A stretch of 64,000 bases of DNA from Pectobacterium actinidiae (GTDB lineage: Bacteria > Pseudomonadota > Gammaproteobacteria > Enterobacterales > Enterobacteriaceae): the NCBI RefSeq assembly GCF_000803315.1, contig NZ_JRMH01000001.1:3038001-3102000 (forward strand), read 5' to 3'. Numbering within the stretch: position 1 is the first letter of the stretch; the number at the start of each line of letters is the position of its first letter. The notes beneath the pieces were generated by a model that worked only from the letters and a program-made list of their open reading frames with translations, had not been told where the DNA came from and searched no databases. The translations under genes were made by a program, and so were the position numbers. Of this stretch, positions 9,489 to 19,459 are shown piece by piece.

Positions 9489-10205
9489 TTAATGAGATGA
9501 ACGGGTATAAAGATGACGTAACCAGTGCCGTTCCGCCTTTCTGAACAGCCCAATTAACACAAACGAGATCGCCAGATAGATAACCGCCGCGATGCCAAAG
9601 GCATAAAACGGCTGGTAGGTTGCCGCATTAATATCACGGGCAATCTTCAGAATATCCGGCACTGTTACAGTGAAGGCCAGCGCCGTTGAATGCAGCATCA
9701 GAATCACTTCGTTGCTGTAAGCGGGCAGTGCAATACGCAGCGCACCCGGCAAAATAATGCAGCGATACTGCTTAAAGCGGGAGAAGCCGTATGCTCTGGC
9801 CGCTTCAATTTCACCATGCGGTACCGAGCGGATTGCCCCCGCAAAAATCTCTGTCGTGTACGCACAGGTATTCAGCGCCAGCGCCAGAATGGCGCAATTT
9901 AGCCCGCTGCGGAAAAAGGCATTCAGTAGGTCGGTGCCGCGCACAATCTCCAGGCTATACACGCCGGAATAGAACACCAGAAGCTGTACGTAGAGCGGCG
10001 TACCGCGGAACACATAGGTAAAGAGCCAAACCGGAAAGCTGAACCGACGCCGTGGAGACACACGGGCAATCGCCAGCGGCAGCGCCATCAACCCGCCGAT
10101 AACGACCGACGAGATGAGCAGCCAGAGCGTCATCGCCAGCCCGGTCAGGCGGTAACCATCGCTCCACAGTAGCGGCTGCCAATATTGTTGCAGGATCTCA
10201 CTCAT
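9489..10205 (-). CDS. hisM: Histidine ABC transporter permease HisM
   Basis: Inner-membrane permease of 238 residues, pairing with HisQ. It has about five transmembrane helices and the EAA loop ([20 protein letters not shown]) that contacts HisP. The start overlaps the end of hisQ by 8 bp, implying translational coupling. Confidence 0.95.
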   Translation of the reverse strand: MSEILQQYWQPLLWSDGYRLTGLAMTLWLLISSVVIGGLMALPLAIARVSPRRRFSFPVWLFTYVFRGTPLYVQLLVFYSGVYSLEIVRGTDLLNAFFRSGLNCAILALALNTCAYTTEIFAGAIRSVPHGEIEAARAYGFSRFKQYRCIILPGALRIALPAYSNEVILMLHSTALAFTVTVPDILKIARDINAATYQPFYAFGIAAVIYLAISFVLIGLFRKAERHWLRHLYTRSSH

Positions 10206-10887
10206 AGTTTATTTTTTTGACTCCCTGCGAATAGTGCCTTTCCAGCCACCACAACACGCCGTTAGAAACGGTGGTAAAAATCAGGTACATCGCCCCAGCA
10301 ACCAGCGCAAAATAAAACGGTTCGTGTGTGCCCTTGCCGGCCAACTGCGTCGCCTTAATCACATCATTCAAGCCAAGCAATGACACCAGCGCCGTTGCTT
10401 TCAGGATCACCTGCCAGTTATTGCCGATGCCCGGTAGCGCAAAGCGCATCATGGAAGGAAACAGAATACGGCGGAACACCTTCATGGGAGAGAAACCGAA
10501 CGCGACGGCAGCTTCGATTTGCCCACGCGGCACAGCAAGGTAGGCACCACGAAAGGTTTCCGTGAAATACGCACCGTAAATAAAGCCCAGAGTAATGATT
10601 CCAGCAGTCAACGGATCGATGTCAATCTGATCCAGACCGATCGATTCCGTCACGCCGTTTAAGGCAATTTGCAGACCATAGAAAATCAGCAGCATCAGTA
10701 CCAGATCGGGAATGCCACGAATCAGCGTGGTATAGCAGGAAAAACACCCTGCCAACAGACGGTTGGAAGACAGCTTCGCCGACGCACCAATCAGGCCGAT
10801 AGCCAGTGCCAGCAGTAACGAACTCGCGGCCAGCTCCAGCGTCATGATGGCACCATCCAGAATTAGCTGGGAATAGCCATAGAGCAT
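10198..10887 (-). CDS. hisQ: Histidine ABC transporter permease HisQ
   Basis: Inner-membrane permease of 229 residues. The polar amino-acid uptake family signature is visible: five hydrophobic helices and the EAA loop EAAVAFGFSPMKVFRRILFP. The start chosen is ATG 10887 (MLYGYSQLILDG, like E. coli MLYGFS); an in-frame TTG lies one codon upstream. It is separated from hisJ by about 140 bp holding a stem-loop, so a drop in expression after hisJ is likely. Confidence 0.95.
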   Translation of the reverse strand: MLYGYSQLILDGAIMTLELAASSLLLALAIGLIGASAKLSSNRLLAGCFSCYTTLIRGIPDLVLMLLIFYGLQIALNGVTESIGLDQIDIDPLTAGIITLGFIYGAYFTETFRGAYLAVPRGQIEAAVAFGFSPMKVFRRILFPSMMRFALPGIGNNWQVILKATALVSLLGLNDVIKATQLAGKGTHEPFYFALVAGAMYLIFTTVSNGVLWWLERHYSQGVKKINYE

Positions 10888-10943
10888 CAATGATTTCCGT
10901 TGAAATAGCGGTTAATGGCACGCTGCGTCATCAGTCAGGAATA

Positions 10944-10970
10944 CGGCACGAGAGGAACGATCCCGTGCCG
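10944..10970. repeat. Stem-loop between hisJ and hisQ
   Basis: CGGCACG (10944-10950) pairs with CGTGCCG (10964-10970). In Salmonella the same gap holds REP sequences that protect hisJ mRNA and lower hisQMP expression; this unrelated hairpin sits in the equivalent place and may do the same. Confidence 0.55.
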
Positions 10971-11027
10971 CATGCCCTACGATCCCGCTACACATGTGGT
11001 AAAGAAATGAGAGTCACGGTGGCAACA

Positions 11028-11807
11028 TTAGCCGCCGTAAACGTCAAAATCGAAGTATTTTTTCGCGAAGGTATCGTAGGTACCATCTTTACGCATGTCT
11101 TCAAATGCTTTATCCAGCGCGGCCTTCAGCTCAGTATCCGCTTTACGCAGGCCCATTCCGGTTCCGACACCGAAGAATTTGTCATCTTTTACCGCCGGGC
11201 CGGCAAATTCATAGTCTTTACCTGCATCAAGTTTCAGGAATCCTTCACTTGCTGCGACTTCATCCTGAAAAGCGGCATCAATACGGCCTGCGGCCAGGTC
11301 TGCATAAATCAGATCCTGATTTTGGTAAGCGACAACGTCAACGCCTTTCGGCTGCCAGTTAGCATTGGCAAAGGCTTCCTGTGTTGATGCCTGCAATACG
11401 CCAACACGTTTGCCGCCCAAAGAAGCCAACGTGGGTTCAATGCTCGTCCCTTTCTTCGCAATCAGGCGTGAGTTGGCCGCATACAGCTTCTCGGTGAAAG
11501 CAATTTCCTGCTGGCGTTTTTCGGTGATGGACAGAGAAGAAATGATGGCATCGATTTTTTTAGCTTTAAGGGACGGAATCAACGCATCAAAGTCGCTTTC
11601 TACAAACGTACAGTTAGCCTGAATGCGTTTGCACAGCTCTTTCGCCAGATCGATATCAAACCCAACCAGTTCACCGCTGGCGTTTTTCGATTCAAAGGGA
11701 GCATAAGTAGGATCGGTACCAATTTTAATATTCTTAGGAATCTCCGCCATCGCACTACCCGCAGCCAGAATAAGTGCCAACGGCAAGACTTTGAACAGTT
11801 TCTTCAT
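11028..11807 (-). CDS. hisJ: Periplasmic histidine/LAO-type binding protein
   Basis: Solute-binding protein of 259 residues that delivers ligand to HisQMP in the periplasm. A Sec signal peptide [21 protein letters not shown] is followed by [18 protein letters not shown] and the SBP_bac_3 signatures [14 protein letters not shown] and [17 protein letters not shown]. One Cys pair (Cys in LCKR and in ANCTF) matches the HisJ/ArgT disulfide. The start is ATG 11807; the longer frame would bury the signal peptide. E. coli has two such proteins here (ArgT and HisJ); only one is present, so it could equally be called ArgT. Confidence 0.92.
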   Translation of the reverse strand: MKKLFKVLPLALILAAGSAMAEIPKNIKIGTDPTYAPFESKNASGELVGFDIDLAKELCKRIQANCTFVESDFDALIPSLKAKKIDAIISSLSITEKRQQEIAFTEKLYAANSRLIAKKGTSIEPTLASLGGKRVGVLQASTQEAFANANWQPKGVDVVAYQNQDLIYADLAAGRIDAAFQDEVAASEGFLKLDAGKDYEFAGPAVKDDKFFGVGTGMGLRKADTELKAALDKAFEDMRKDGTYDTFAKKYFDFDVYGG

Positions 11808-12160
11808 ATTGCTACCCTTATCATGAGTGATTGATGTCATGTGTCGTCAATGTCGGAACAGATTTCGATTTATTGCTTTAAAAATGAACGATATGAATGC
11901 TATTAGTTTTTTAATACCGACGATTACCGTTTTCATTAGCAAGCAGTTTTCATGCCACAATGAACGCAGGGACATCGTAAAAGCCGCATAGGCAGTTCAT
12001 GCAAAAACTAATGAATAACTGTTTGATTATGAAATATTTTCTTAATCATTTTTTGGCGCATAACAATAAGGATAGATAACATTGGCACGAAAACAAAAAC
12101 TCACACGCACCATTTAAGTGCTTTAACGCACAAAATCAGTGCAATACGATAAAAAGGCAC
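11808..12160 (-). promoter_or_regulatory. hisJ upstream region, AT-rich, no gene seen
   Basis: About 350 bp between the ubiX terminator and hisJ. It holds no open frame of note and is AT-rich (runs such as GAAATATTTTCTTAATCATTTTTT), as expected of a regulated promoter region. I could not identify a convincing operator or a sigma-54 site. Confidence 0.4.
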
Positions 12161-12190
12161 AAAAAAAGGGCAGTAAACGTTTACCGCCCC
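12161..12190 (-). terminator. Terminator of ubiX
   Basis: On the minus strand GGGCGGTAAACGTTTACTGCCC is a near-perfect palindrome followed by TTTTTTT. A strong intrinsic terminator separating ubiX from hisJ. Confidence 0.85.
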
Positions 12191-12226
12191 GAGAGAAAAA
12201 AATAGCGTGCCTGAGTCTCTACCCTG

Positions 12227-12799
12227 CTACGACGCACCTTGCCAGCGGATGAAGAGATCTTTTGGCAGGTCGATATCAAACTGGTCCAGAATACGATTCA
12301 CCGTCTGATCGACAATATCCTGCACACTTTCTGGGCGATGATAAAACGCAGGCACAGGCGGCATGATTATCGCACCCAGCTCAACGGCGGTGGTCATCAA
12401 CCGTAAATGCCCTAAATGCAGCGGCGTTTCACGTACTCCCAGCACCAGAGGACGACGCTCCTTCAGCACCACATCGGCCGCGCGGGTCAATAGATTGTCA
12501 CTGTAGCTGTGCACAATACCGGACAGGGTTTTTATCGAACAGGGTAAAATCACCATGCCTGCCGTTTTAAACGACCCCGAAGAGATACTGGCAGCAATAT
12601 CACGCGTGTCGTGTACCACATCAGCCAACGCCTGTACGTCACGCAGGCTAAAATCCGTTTCTAACGCCAGCGTCTGCCGGGCGGCCTGGCTCATGATCAG
12701 ATGGGTTTCGATACCTTCCAGCGTCTGTAAAACCTGTAGCAGTCGGATGCCGTAAATGACGCCGCTGGCACCGGAAATTCCTACAATGAGTCGCTTCAT
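12227..12799 (-). CDS. ubiX: Flavin prenyltransferase UbiX
   Basis: Makes prenylated FMN, the cofactor of the UbiD decarboxylase in ubiquinone synthesis. At 190 residues it has the flavoprotein fold signatures GISGASGVIYGIRLL, IMSQAARQTL and SSGSFKTAGMVILPCSIKTLSGI, and ends with the typical LPKDLFIRWQ region. It lies downstream of purF on the same strand, as in E. coli. Confidence 0.96.
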   Translation of the reverse strand: MKRLIVGISGASGVIYGIRLLQVLQTLEGIETHLIMSQAARQTLALETDFSLRDVQALADVVHDTRDIAASISSGSFKTAGMVILPCSIKTLSGIVHSYSDNLLTRAADVVLKERRPLVLGVRETPLHLGHLRLMTTAVELGAIIMPPVPAFYHRPESVQDIVDQTVNRILDQFDIDLPKDLFIRWQGAS

Positions 12800-12919
12800 T
12801 CATACTGCCTCTGGCTAGCCGCGTAAGCAGAAACGCGGAAAAATCATCTGCGCAAACTTTGCCGCATTGATCAGCGATAAGCAAGGATAAGCACCGAAAC
12901 CCTGTTTTCTCTATGCAAT

Positions 12920-12952
12920 TTTTCTCTAGATACAAATTTTCTCTAGATACAA
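12920..12952. repeat. Short tandem repeat, 16 bp twice
   Basis: TTTTCTCTAGATACAA at 12920-12935 and again at 12937-12952, separated by one base, between ubiX and purF. Function unknown. Confidence 0.7.
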
Positions 12953-12953
12953 C

Positions 12954-12985
12954 AAGGGGGAGGACACTTTCGCGCCCTCCCCCTT
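12954..12985 (-). terminator. Hairpin after purF
   Basis: AAGGGGGAGG / CCTCCCCCTT ten-base perfect stem directly downstream of purF. The minus-strand tail is only mildly T-rich (GTTGTAT), so it may stabilise the 3' end rather than terminate fully. Confidence 0.5.
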
Positions 12986-13013
12986 CAATACAGCCGTAAT
13001 GTGCGACTAGCGA

Positions 13014-14531
13014 TTAACCTTCGTTGTGCAATTCCAGATCTTCGACTTCATTCTGGCTACGCAGCGCTTTGGCATCGTCGTTACGCAGCATTTCCAGATA
13101 ATCCAGATAGCCTTGATCGACATCCTTCGTCACGTAAATGCCGTTGAACACCGAGCATTCAAACTGGGAGATATCCGGGTTATCTTCACGCGCGGCTTCA
13201 ATCAGATCGTCGAGATCCTGGAATATCAGCTCATCTGCGCCAATAATTTTACAGATCTCATCCACTTCACGACCGTGGGCAATCAGTTCATTGACGCTTG
13301 GCATGTCGATGCCGTACACGTTAGGGAAGCGAATTTCCGGTGCAGCGGAAGCCAGATAAACACGCTTAGCCCCAGCTTCACGCGCCATCTCCACAATCTG
13401 CTCCGACGTTGTACCACGCACGATGGAGTCATCCACCAGCAGCACATTCTTGTCACGGAACTCAGCACGGTTGGCGTTCAGCTTACGGCGTACCGATTTC
13501 TTACGCGCCTGCTGTCCCGGCATGATAAACGTGCGGCCAACATAGCGGTTTTTCACAAATCCCTGACGATACGGCTTGTTGATAATGCGCGCGATTTCCA
13601 ACGCAATATCACAAGAGGTTTCAGGGATCGGGATCACGACATCAATATCGAGATCTTCCCACTGGCGTGCAATTTTTTCACCGAGCTTCTGACCCATGCG
13701 AACACGCGCGCTATAGACCGAAATTTTATCGATGAAGGAATCTGGGCGAGCGAAGTAGACATATTCGAACAGGCACGGGTTACTCTTTGGATTCTCTGCG
13801 CACTGGCGGGTAAACAACTGCCCTTTTTCCGTAATGTAGATCGCTTCTCCCGGCGCCACATCGCGTAAAAATTCAAAGCCCAGCGTATCCAGCGCGACAC
13901 TTTCTGACGCCACCATATATTCGCTACGGCCATCTTCCAGATCGCGCTTACCGATAACCAGAGGACGAATCCCATTAGGATCGCGGAAAGCCACCATACC
14001 GTGACCGATAATCATGCCAACACAGGCATAGGCACCGCGAATTTGCTGGTGCGTCGCGGCAACGGCCGCAAAAATATTATCGGCTTCCAGCGGGTAGTGT
14101 TGGAAACGATCCAGCTCTCTGGCGAAAATATTCAGCAGAATTTCAGAATCAGACGTGGTGTTAACGTGACGACGCTCCTGTTCGAACAACTTTTTACGCA
14201 GTTCGTGGGCGTTAGTCAGGTTACCGTTGTGAGCCAGCGTGATACCGAACGGAGAGTTAACATAGAAAGGCTGTGCTTCCGAAGCGCTGGAACTGCCCGC
14301 GGTCGGATAACGCACATGGCCAAGCCCCATGTTTCCCTGCAAGCGTTGCATGTGCCGCGCTTCAAACACATCCTTCACCAGGCCATTGGCTTTACGCAGG
14401 CGAAAACAATTAAAGGCATCGATGGTCACAATACCCGCAGCATCCTGCCCACGGTGTTGCAACACCGTTAACGCGTCATAAATCGACTGGTTGACCGGTG
14501 TAAAACCGGCGATACCGACAATACCGCACAT
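13014..14531 (-). CDS. purF: Amidophosphoribosyltransferase
   Basis: First committed step of purine synthesis: PRPP plus glutamine to phosphoribosylamine. 505 residues, the normal length. Cys2 of [10 protein letters not shown] is the class II glutaminase nucleophile, with RYPTAG and HNGNLTNA in the same domain. The C-terminal phosphoribosyltransferase domain has the PRPP loop [13 protein letters not shown]. It follows cvpA on the same strand; both should be controlled by the PurR box upstream of cvpA. Confidence 0.98.
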   Translation of the reverse strand: MCGIVGIAGFTPVNQSIYDALTVLQHRGQDAAGIVTIDAFNCFRLRKANGLVKDVFEARHMQRLQGNMGLGHVRYPTAGSSSASEAQPFYVNSPFGITLAHNGNLTNAHELRKKLFEQERRHVNTTSDSEILLNIFARELDRFQHYPLEADNIFAAVAATHQQIRGAYACVGMIIGHGMVAFRDPNGIRPLVIGKRDLEDGRSEYMVASESVALDTLGFEFLRDVAPGEAIYITEKGQLFTRQCAENPKSNPCLFEYVYFARPDSFIDKISVYSARVRMGQKLGEKIARQWEDLDIDVVIPIPETSCDIALEIARIINKPYRQGFVKNRYVGRTFIMPGQQARKKSVRRKLNANRAEFRDKNVLLVDDSIVRGTTSEQIVEMAREAGAKRVYLASAAPEIRFPNVYGIDMPSVNELIAHGREVDEICKIIGADELIFQDLDDLIEAAREDNPDISQFECSVFNGIYVTKDVDQGYLDYLEMLRNDDAKALRSQNEVEDLELHNEG

Positions 14532-14552
14532 GGTGTCTTTTCCTCATCAGCG

Positions 14553-15053
14553 CTACCGCAGCGTTAAATGCTGCGGCAAGAAACTTGACGTGCTTTGCAG
14601 GTAGTCAAAAAACCACCTGATAATATAACTGAACTGCGGGATTAACTGGGATTGTTTCCAGTCATCACTTTGTGAAAAACCAGTGAACGTATCCAGAAAG
14701 AATAGCAGTGCGGAAACGATCAGCACCCCGCGCAGCGCACCAAAACAGATGCCCAGAACGCGATCGGTGCCGGATAATCCAGTACGTTCAACCAGTGAAC
14801 TAATCACATAGTTGACGATAGCTCCCACAATCAACGTTGCAATAAACAGAATGGCAATCGCAATGCCGTTACGCACCAGCTCATCATCAAAACGGGTGAA
14901 GTAGACCGCAAGGTAAGCGTAGTAATGACTGGCAACAAAAAAAGCACATCCCCAGGTTACTAACGACAGCGCTTCGCGAACAAACCCCCGGATCAGGCTA
15001 ACCAGAGCCGAAAATCCGATGATGCCAATAATGACGTAATCAACCCAAACCAT
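14553..15053 (-). CDS. cvpA: Colicin V production protein CvpA
   Basis: Small inner-membrane protein of 166 residues with about four hydrophobic helices ([20 protein letters not shown] at the N-terminus, then [18 protein letters not shown] and [14 protein letters not shown]). It is the family member named for its need in colicin V export; its normal role is unclear. It is first gene of the cvpA-purF operon, 21 bp before purF. Confidence 0.95.
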   Translation of the reverse strand: MVWVDYVIIGIIGFSALVSLIRGFVREALSLVTWGCAFFVASHYYAYLAVYFTRFDDELVRNGIAIAILFIATLIVGAIVNYVISSLVERTGLSGTDRVLGICFGALRGVLIVSALLFFLDTFTGFSQSDDWKQSQLIPQFSYIIRWFFDYLQSTSSFLPQHLTLR

Positions 15054-15127
15054 GAACTATCCTAATAATGAACGATGCTACCGATAAGCCGCTACGTCAT
15101 CCTGTTCGCGGCGCATTCTAACAGAAA

Positions 15128-15143
15128 AAGAAAACGTTTGCGT
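15128..15143 (-). promoter_or_regulatory. PurR operator of cvpA-purF
   Basis: On the minus strand ACGCAAACGTTTTCTT, 15 of 16 bases of the PurR consensus ACGCAAACGTTTTCGT. It lies about 75 bp upstream of cvpA, the place of the known E. coli operator, implying purine repression of purF. Confidence 0.9.
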
Positions 15144-15362
15144 AGCGTATTTCCGCCGATTTCATCGATAGATGATCAGGCGAAAAAACCGACAAGACGT
15201 CATGCCTGATTCTATCAACGATCGGCATTTCAAAACTCATAGCAGGCATCTTAAAACAGATGCGGGGCGACGTATCACTGATGTGAACCTCATCCCCGCA
15301 GCCTGCTTTTACTTACGTGACCGACTGCGAACCATCCATCACGTAATCATCACGCTACGACG
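15144..15362. other. Intergenic dedD-cvpA, no gene seen
   Basis: Together with the cvpA leader this gives about 310 bp without a gene. It includes an imperfect inverted repeat GATGCGGGG / CCCCGCAGC (near 15260-15303) that could terminate a dedD-distal transcript. Nothing else recognised. Confidence 0.4.
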
Positions 15363-16097
15363 TTAACGAACAGAATGTGCTCGTACCTGCCCGCTTAGCC
15401 CGCTGAGCTGTTTCAACTCGCCCAGTGAAGACTCCAGCTTCTGCTTCGAGGCATCTGGCCCCACGTAAATACGGGTAATTTCGCCTGAAACCGGCGTTGA
15501 TGGCACGGTATACGCGCGGTAGCCAGACAGACGCAGCTTAGCGACAATCTCATTCACCTTATCCGCATTTTTCAGCGCACCAAGCTGCACAATATAGGCC
15601 TGTCCGACAGGCGCTTGCTGCGTCGGCTGCGTTTCAGGCTTCACTTCCGGTTTGGGTTCCGGTTTAGGCTCTGGCTTCGGTTTCACCTCAGGTTTTGGCT
15701 GAGGCTTCGGCGTCACCGGCGTTGGTGTCTGAACCGGTGGACGCTCAACCACCACTGGCGGTGCCGTCATGGCTGGCGTATTCGTGCCAGAATGAGACGA
15801 CGGCGGCGCCTGCGTCGTGGTTTCAGGTGCTGTCGTTGTCGATGATCTCGCATCAGGTGCTTCGGCTTCCGCACTGTTTTGCATTGCTGCCTCCGCCCCT
15901 TCCGGTGGCAGCGACGGGTTCAGCGCAGGCAGCGCTTCCATCTCATTGCTGTCACCCGGTTTGGGGATCAGCGGAATCGATGCAAACTCGTCCTCGTAGT
16001 GCTTTTTCTTGCCGTCCAACAGGCCGGGTAAGACGATCACGCCCAGCGCGACCAGAATAACCGTGCCGACCAGCCGATTCTGAAATTTACTCGCCAT
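15363..16097 (-). CDS. dedD: Septal-ring SPOR-domain protein DedD
   Basis: Bitopic inner-membrane cell-division protein of 244 residues. MASKFQNRLVGTVILVALGVIVLPGLL is the cytoplasmic stub and single transmembrane helix; a long periplasmic Pro/Lys/Glu linker (a run of KPEPKPE-type repeats at about residues 125-160) leads to a C-terminal SPOR domain (AYIVQLGALKNADKVNEI ... TRIYVGP) that binds denuded septal peptidoglycan. The start is ATG 16097, overlapping the folC end by 11 bp; five codons upstream give only RRRR-like residues. Confidence 0.94.
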   Translation of the reverse strand: MASKFQNRLVGTVILVALGVIVLPGLLDGKKKHYEDEFASIPLIPKPGDSNEMEALPALNPSLPPEGAEAAMQNSAEAEAPDARSSTTTAPETTTQAPPSSHSGTNTPAMTAPPVVVERPPVQTPTPVTPKPQPKPEVKPKPEPKPEPKPEVKPETQPTQQAPVGQAYIVQLGALKNADKVNEIVAKLRLSGYRAYTVPSTPVSGEITRIYVGPDASKQKLESSLGELKQLSGLSGQVRAHSVR

Positions 16098-17355
16098 TCG
16101 CCTTCTCCTCATCCAGCGCTTCCATCACATGCGCTACCGTATGAAAAGATCCACACACAATGACGATATCCTGCTCCGTCGCCTCGGACATCGCCTGCTG
16201 CCAGGCGGTAACAACATCGGAGAACGATTGACTGCGCGTCAGGTGCTCGGCAATCTGCTGCGCCGTTGCGCCACGCGGCCCTTCCAGCGGTGCGCAATAC
16301 CATTCATCTACCACCGGTGTTAAGTGGGCCAGCGTACCGGCGATGTCTTTGTCCGACAGCATACCAACGACAGCCCGCACTTTTCCGGTTTTCGGCAGCC
16401 CGGCCAAACGGTTTGCCAAATACGCTGCCGCATGAGGATTGTGTGCAACATCAAGAATCAATCGCGGTGACTCCTGCACAGTCTGAAAACGACCGGGTAA
16501 TACTGCGTGCTGCAAGCCTTGTCGAATCGCTTCCTCAGTCACGTTGAGTGAAGAGTAGTGCAATGCAGCCAGTGCCGTTGCGGCATTGGCTAACGGAACG
16601 TTGGGTAACGGCAGTCGTGACAGCTCGCGCTGTTTATCCTGCCAGCTCCACGTCTCGCGCTGCATTGAATATTCCCAGTCGCGACCACGACGGCGCAACT
16701 GCGCCCCTTTCTCAGCGGCAACGTCGGCAATCGTTCCCGGCATATCCGGCTCGCCAACAACGGCTGGTCTACCCTGCCGGAATATCCCAGCTTTCTCGCG
16801 ACCAATGCTTTCCCGATCGTTACCTAACCAATCGGTATGGTCGATGGCGATGCTGGTTACCACGGAGACATCCGCATCCACAATATTGGTGGCATCCAAC
16901 CGCCCGCCTAGCCCTACTTCCAGAATAACGACATCCAGATTCGCCTGCTTAAAGAGTTGCAGCGCCGACAGCGTACCGAATTCAAAGTAGGTAAGCGATA
17001 CCGCCCCTCTTCCGGCTTCGATATCCGCAAACGCCTGAGTATGCAGCGCTTCAGGCAATTCTTTGCCCTGAATACGTACTCGCTCGGTATAGCGAACAAG
17101 ATGAGGAGAACTGTACACCCCCACCCGCAGCCCGGCGGCTAACAGAATGGACTCCAGCGTACAGCAGGTCGTTCCTTTGCCGTTTGTCCCCGCGACGGTG
17201 AAAATCGTCGCGGCAGGCTGGAGCAGTTGGAGATGTTCGGCAACCTGCTTAACGCGATCCAAGCCTAAATCAATGGCCTGAGCGTGCAGGTGCTCAAGAT
17301 AATGAAGCCACGTGACCAAAGGTGACGTGGCTTGAGGTATTTGAAGAGTATCCAT
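16087..17355 (-). CDS. folC: Bifunctional dihydrofolate/folylpolyglutamate synthase
   Basis: Adds glutamate to dihydropteroate and to folates (Mur ligase family). 422 residues, normal length. The P-loop VAGTNGKGTTCCTLE is near residue 55, the Mur-ligase motif YFEFGTLSALQLF and VVILEVGLGGRLDATN follow, and VTSIAIDHTDWLG and ILDVAHNPHA mark the later motifs. Overlaps the start of dedD. Confidence 0.97.
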   Translation of the reverse strand: MDTLQIPQATSPLVTWLHYLEHLHAQAIDLGLDRVKQVAEHLQLLQPAATIFTVAGTNGKGTTCCTLESILLAAGLRVGVYSSPHLVRYTERVRIQGKELPEALHTQAFADIEAGRGAVSLTYFEFGTLSALQLFKQANLDVVILEVGLGGRLDATNIVDADVSVVTSIAIDHTDWLGNDRESIGREKAGIFRQGRPAVVGEPDMPGTIADVAAEKGAQLRRRGRDWEYSMQRETWSWQDKQRELSRLPLPNVPLANAATALAALHYSSLNVTEEAIRQGLQHAVLPGRFQTVQESPRLILDVAHNPHAAAYLANRLAGLPKTGKVRAVVGMLSDKDIAGTLAHLTPVVDEWYCAPLEGPRGATAQQIAEHLTRSQSFSDVVTAWQQAMSEATEQDIVIVCGSFHTVAHVMEALDEEKANGE

Positions 17356-17460
17356 GAGTCCCGTTCACTAGCTTACGGTTCATTGCGGGCAGAGCGTGCG
17401 TATTGCTACTCGGTCGAGAACGACGTGGTCGAGTACCACACGTCCTGCCCATCATGTCAA

Positions 17461-18378
17461 TTATGCGTCATCCTGTGATGATTCAGACGGCGCATCGCTG
17501 CGGATTTCCACGTCATCGTTGCCCGGTTCTGGATGGTTCGTCAGTTTGGCAAGAATGGTGGCCAGCTTGTAGCGCATTTCTGGACGACGAACGATCATAT
17601 CGATCGCCCCTTTCTCAATCAGGAATTCACTGCGCTGGAAGCCCGGCGGCAGTTTTTCACGCACGGTTTGTTCGATAACGCGTGGGCCAGCAAAACCGAT
17701 CAGCGCTTTCGGCTCGGCAATGTTCAGGTCGCCCAGCATCGCCAGACTCGCGGAAACACCGCCCATGGTTGGGTCGGTCAGCACAGAAATGTAAGGCAAG
17801 CCGCGATCGCGCATTTTTGCCAATGCCGCACTGGTTTTCGCCATTTGCATCAGCGACATCAGCGCTTCCTGCATACGCGCACCGCCACTGGCGGAGAAGC
17901 ACACCAGCGGACAACCGTCTTCCAACGACTGCTCAACGGCACGCACAAAACGCGCACCCACAACAGACGCCATTGAACCGCCCATGAAAGAGAACTCAAA
18001 TGACGCGGCAACAATCGGCATGCCGTACAGCGTGCCTTTCATCACGACCAGCGCATCTTTCTCATCGGACTGTTTCTGTGCAGAAACCAGACGATCTTTA
18101 TATTTTTTGGAATCCCGGAATTTCAGGACATCCTTAGGTTCCAGTTCGCTTCCCAGCTCGACAGTGTTTTCTTTATCCAGAAAAGCCTGTAAACGGGCGC
18201 GCGCGGAAAGGCGCATATGGTGATCGCACTTCGGGCAGACACCCAGATTGCGCTCCAACTCAGCACGATAAAGAACCTGACCGCAGCTATCACATTTTGT
18301 CCAGACCCCTTCAGGGATGTTCGCTTTACGGGTCGGTGTAATATTGCTTTTGTTAAGAATTCGTTCAATCCAGCTCAT
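17461..18378 (-). CDS. accD: Acetyl-CoA carboxylase carboxyltransferase beta subunit
   Basis: With AccA forms the carboxyltransferase that makes malonyl-CoA. 305 residues. A four-Cys zinc ribbon is near the N-terminus (CDSCGQ at about 29-32, CPKCDHH about 17 residues later), then the crotonase-type carboxyltransferase domain with [22 protein letters not shown] and [10 protein letters not shown]. Lies between dedA and folC on the same strand. Confidence 0.97.
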   Translation of the reverse strand: MSWIERILNKSNITPTRKANIPEGVWTKCDSCGQVLYRAELERNLGVCPKCDHHMRLSARARLQAFLDKENTVELGSELEPKDVLKFRDSKKYKDRLVSAQKQSDEKDALVVMKGTLYGMPIVAASFEFSFMGGSMASVVGARFVRAVEQSLEDGCPLVCFSASGGARMQEALMSLMQMAKTSAALAKMRDRGLPYISVLTDPTMGGVSASLAMLGDLNIAEPKALIGFAGPRVIEQTVREKLPPGFQRSEFLIEKGAIDMIVRRPEMRYKLATILAKLTNHPEPGNDDVEIRSDAPSESSQDDA

Positions 18379-18602
18379 TGATAACCTTTCTGCTTGAACC
18401 TGGCAAATGCCAGTCCGCTGTTCATGTTATTCCCTGACAACATTGCCAATGAAAAAATGCCTGAGACGCACGACAATCGCGGTACAAAGGCATCGGCACC
18501 CAGGGTGTTCCCAAGAACAGACCATAAATGCTGCCCATTAAACCATAACGTTCCGGTACTGTGGATAAAAAACTGGTCAAACCGGATGTTAAAATACTTC
18601 AC

Positions 18603-19265
18603 TTATTTCACATTGCCGCGCGAAGCCGCTCTACGGTGACGGGCAATCTCAATAATGCCCGGCAGGATAGAGAGGAAAATAATCGCGACAATCAGTAATT
18701 TCAAATTTTCCTGCACCACAGGCAAATCGCCAAACAGGTAGCCCGCATAGGTGAATGACAACACCCACAACAGCGCACCAATGACATTATAGGCCGCAAA
18801 ATGCCGATAGCTCATGTGCCCCATCCCGGCGACAAACGGCGCAAATGTTCTCACAATCGGGACAAAGCGCGCCAGAATTATCGTCTTGCCACCGTGACGC
18901 GCGTAAAACGCATGCGTTTTATCCAGATAGCTGCGGCGGAAAATCTTTGAGTTCGGGTTGCTAAACAGCTTCTCGCCGAACAGTCGTCCAATCGTGTAGT
19001 TCACCGCATCGCCCGTAATCGCGGCAACAATCATCAGGAACACCATCGTGTGCACATTCAAATCATTCGACGGCAGCGCCGCCAGCGCCCCAGCGACAAA
19101 CAGCAGCGAATCTCCTGGTAAAAACGGCGTCACCACCAGCCCAGTCTCACAGAACAGAATCAGGAACAAAATGGCATAAACCCAGACACCATATTGCGCC
19201 ACCAGTTCCGCCAGGTGAACGTCAATGTGCAGAATAAAATCAATAATAAACTGTATAAACTCCAT
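18603..19265 (-). CDS. dedA: DedA family inner-membrane protein
   Basis: Polytopic membrane protein of 220 residues in the DedA/VTT family, linked to lipid scrambling and envelope homeostasis. Family signatures are [12 protein letters not shown] in the re-entrant region and [21 protein letters not shown] 19265 ([10 protein letters not shown]) fits family length; twelve extra upstream codons are open but lack support. Upstream of accD. Confidence 0.93.
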   Translation of the reverse strand: MEFIQFIIDFILHIDVHLAELVAQYGVWVYAILFLILFCETGLVVTPFLPGDSLLFVAGALAALPSNDLNVHTMVFLMIVAAITGDAVNYTIGRLFGEKLFSNPNSKIFRRSYLDKTHAFYARHGGKTIILARFVPIVRTFAPFVAGMGHMSYRHFAAYNVIGALLWVLSFTYAGYLFGDLPVVQENLKLLIVAIIFLSILPGIIEIARHRRAASRGNVK

Positions 19266-19384
19266 CACAACTTCTTCTCCCAAAGTCTCTATCGAACGCA
19301 CGCGGTCGATATACGCAAAGCAGCCGCACTATCCGTGTTGCCTTGCGTATAGCACGCTGAATAGCATCGTCCTTAATACGCATC

Positions 19385-19423
19385 GCACGCTGCCTTTTGG
19401 CCTACGGCCATCTGGCAGCGTGC
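19385..19423. repeat. Large perfect inverted repeat between dedA and truA
   Basis: GCACGCTGCC (19385-19394) pairs with GGCAGCGTGC (19414-19423), and inside lies GGCC-TAC-GGCC. No T-run on either strand. Possible mRNA-stabilising or processing element. Confidence 0.6.
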
Positions 19424-19459
19424 AACAGGTAAAAGACGCACTCGCTACAACAAAAAACG

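Noticed and set aside
12128..12145. Possible sigma-54 promoter for hisJ on the minus strand
   Set aside because: TTGCACTGATTTTGT lacks the invariant GG and GC pairs of the -24/-12 consensus.
13026..13868. 280-residue frame opposite purF
   Set aside because: Shadow of purF; no ribosome site or recognisable domain.
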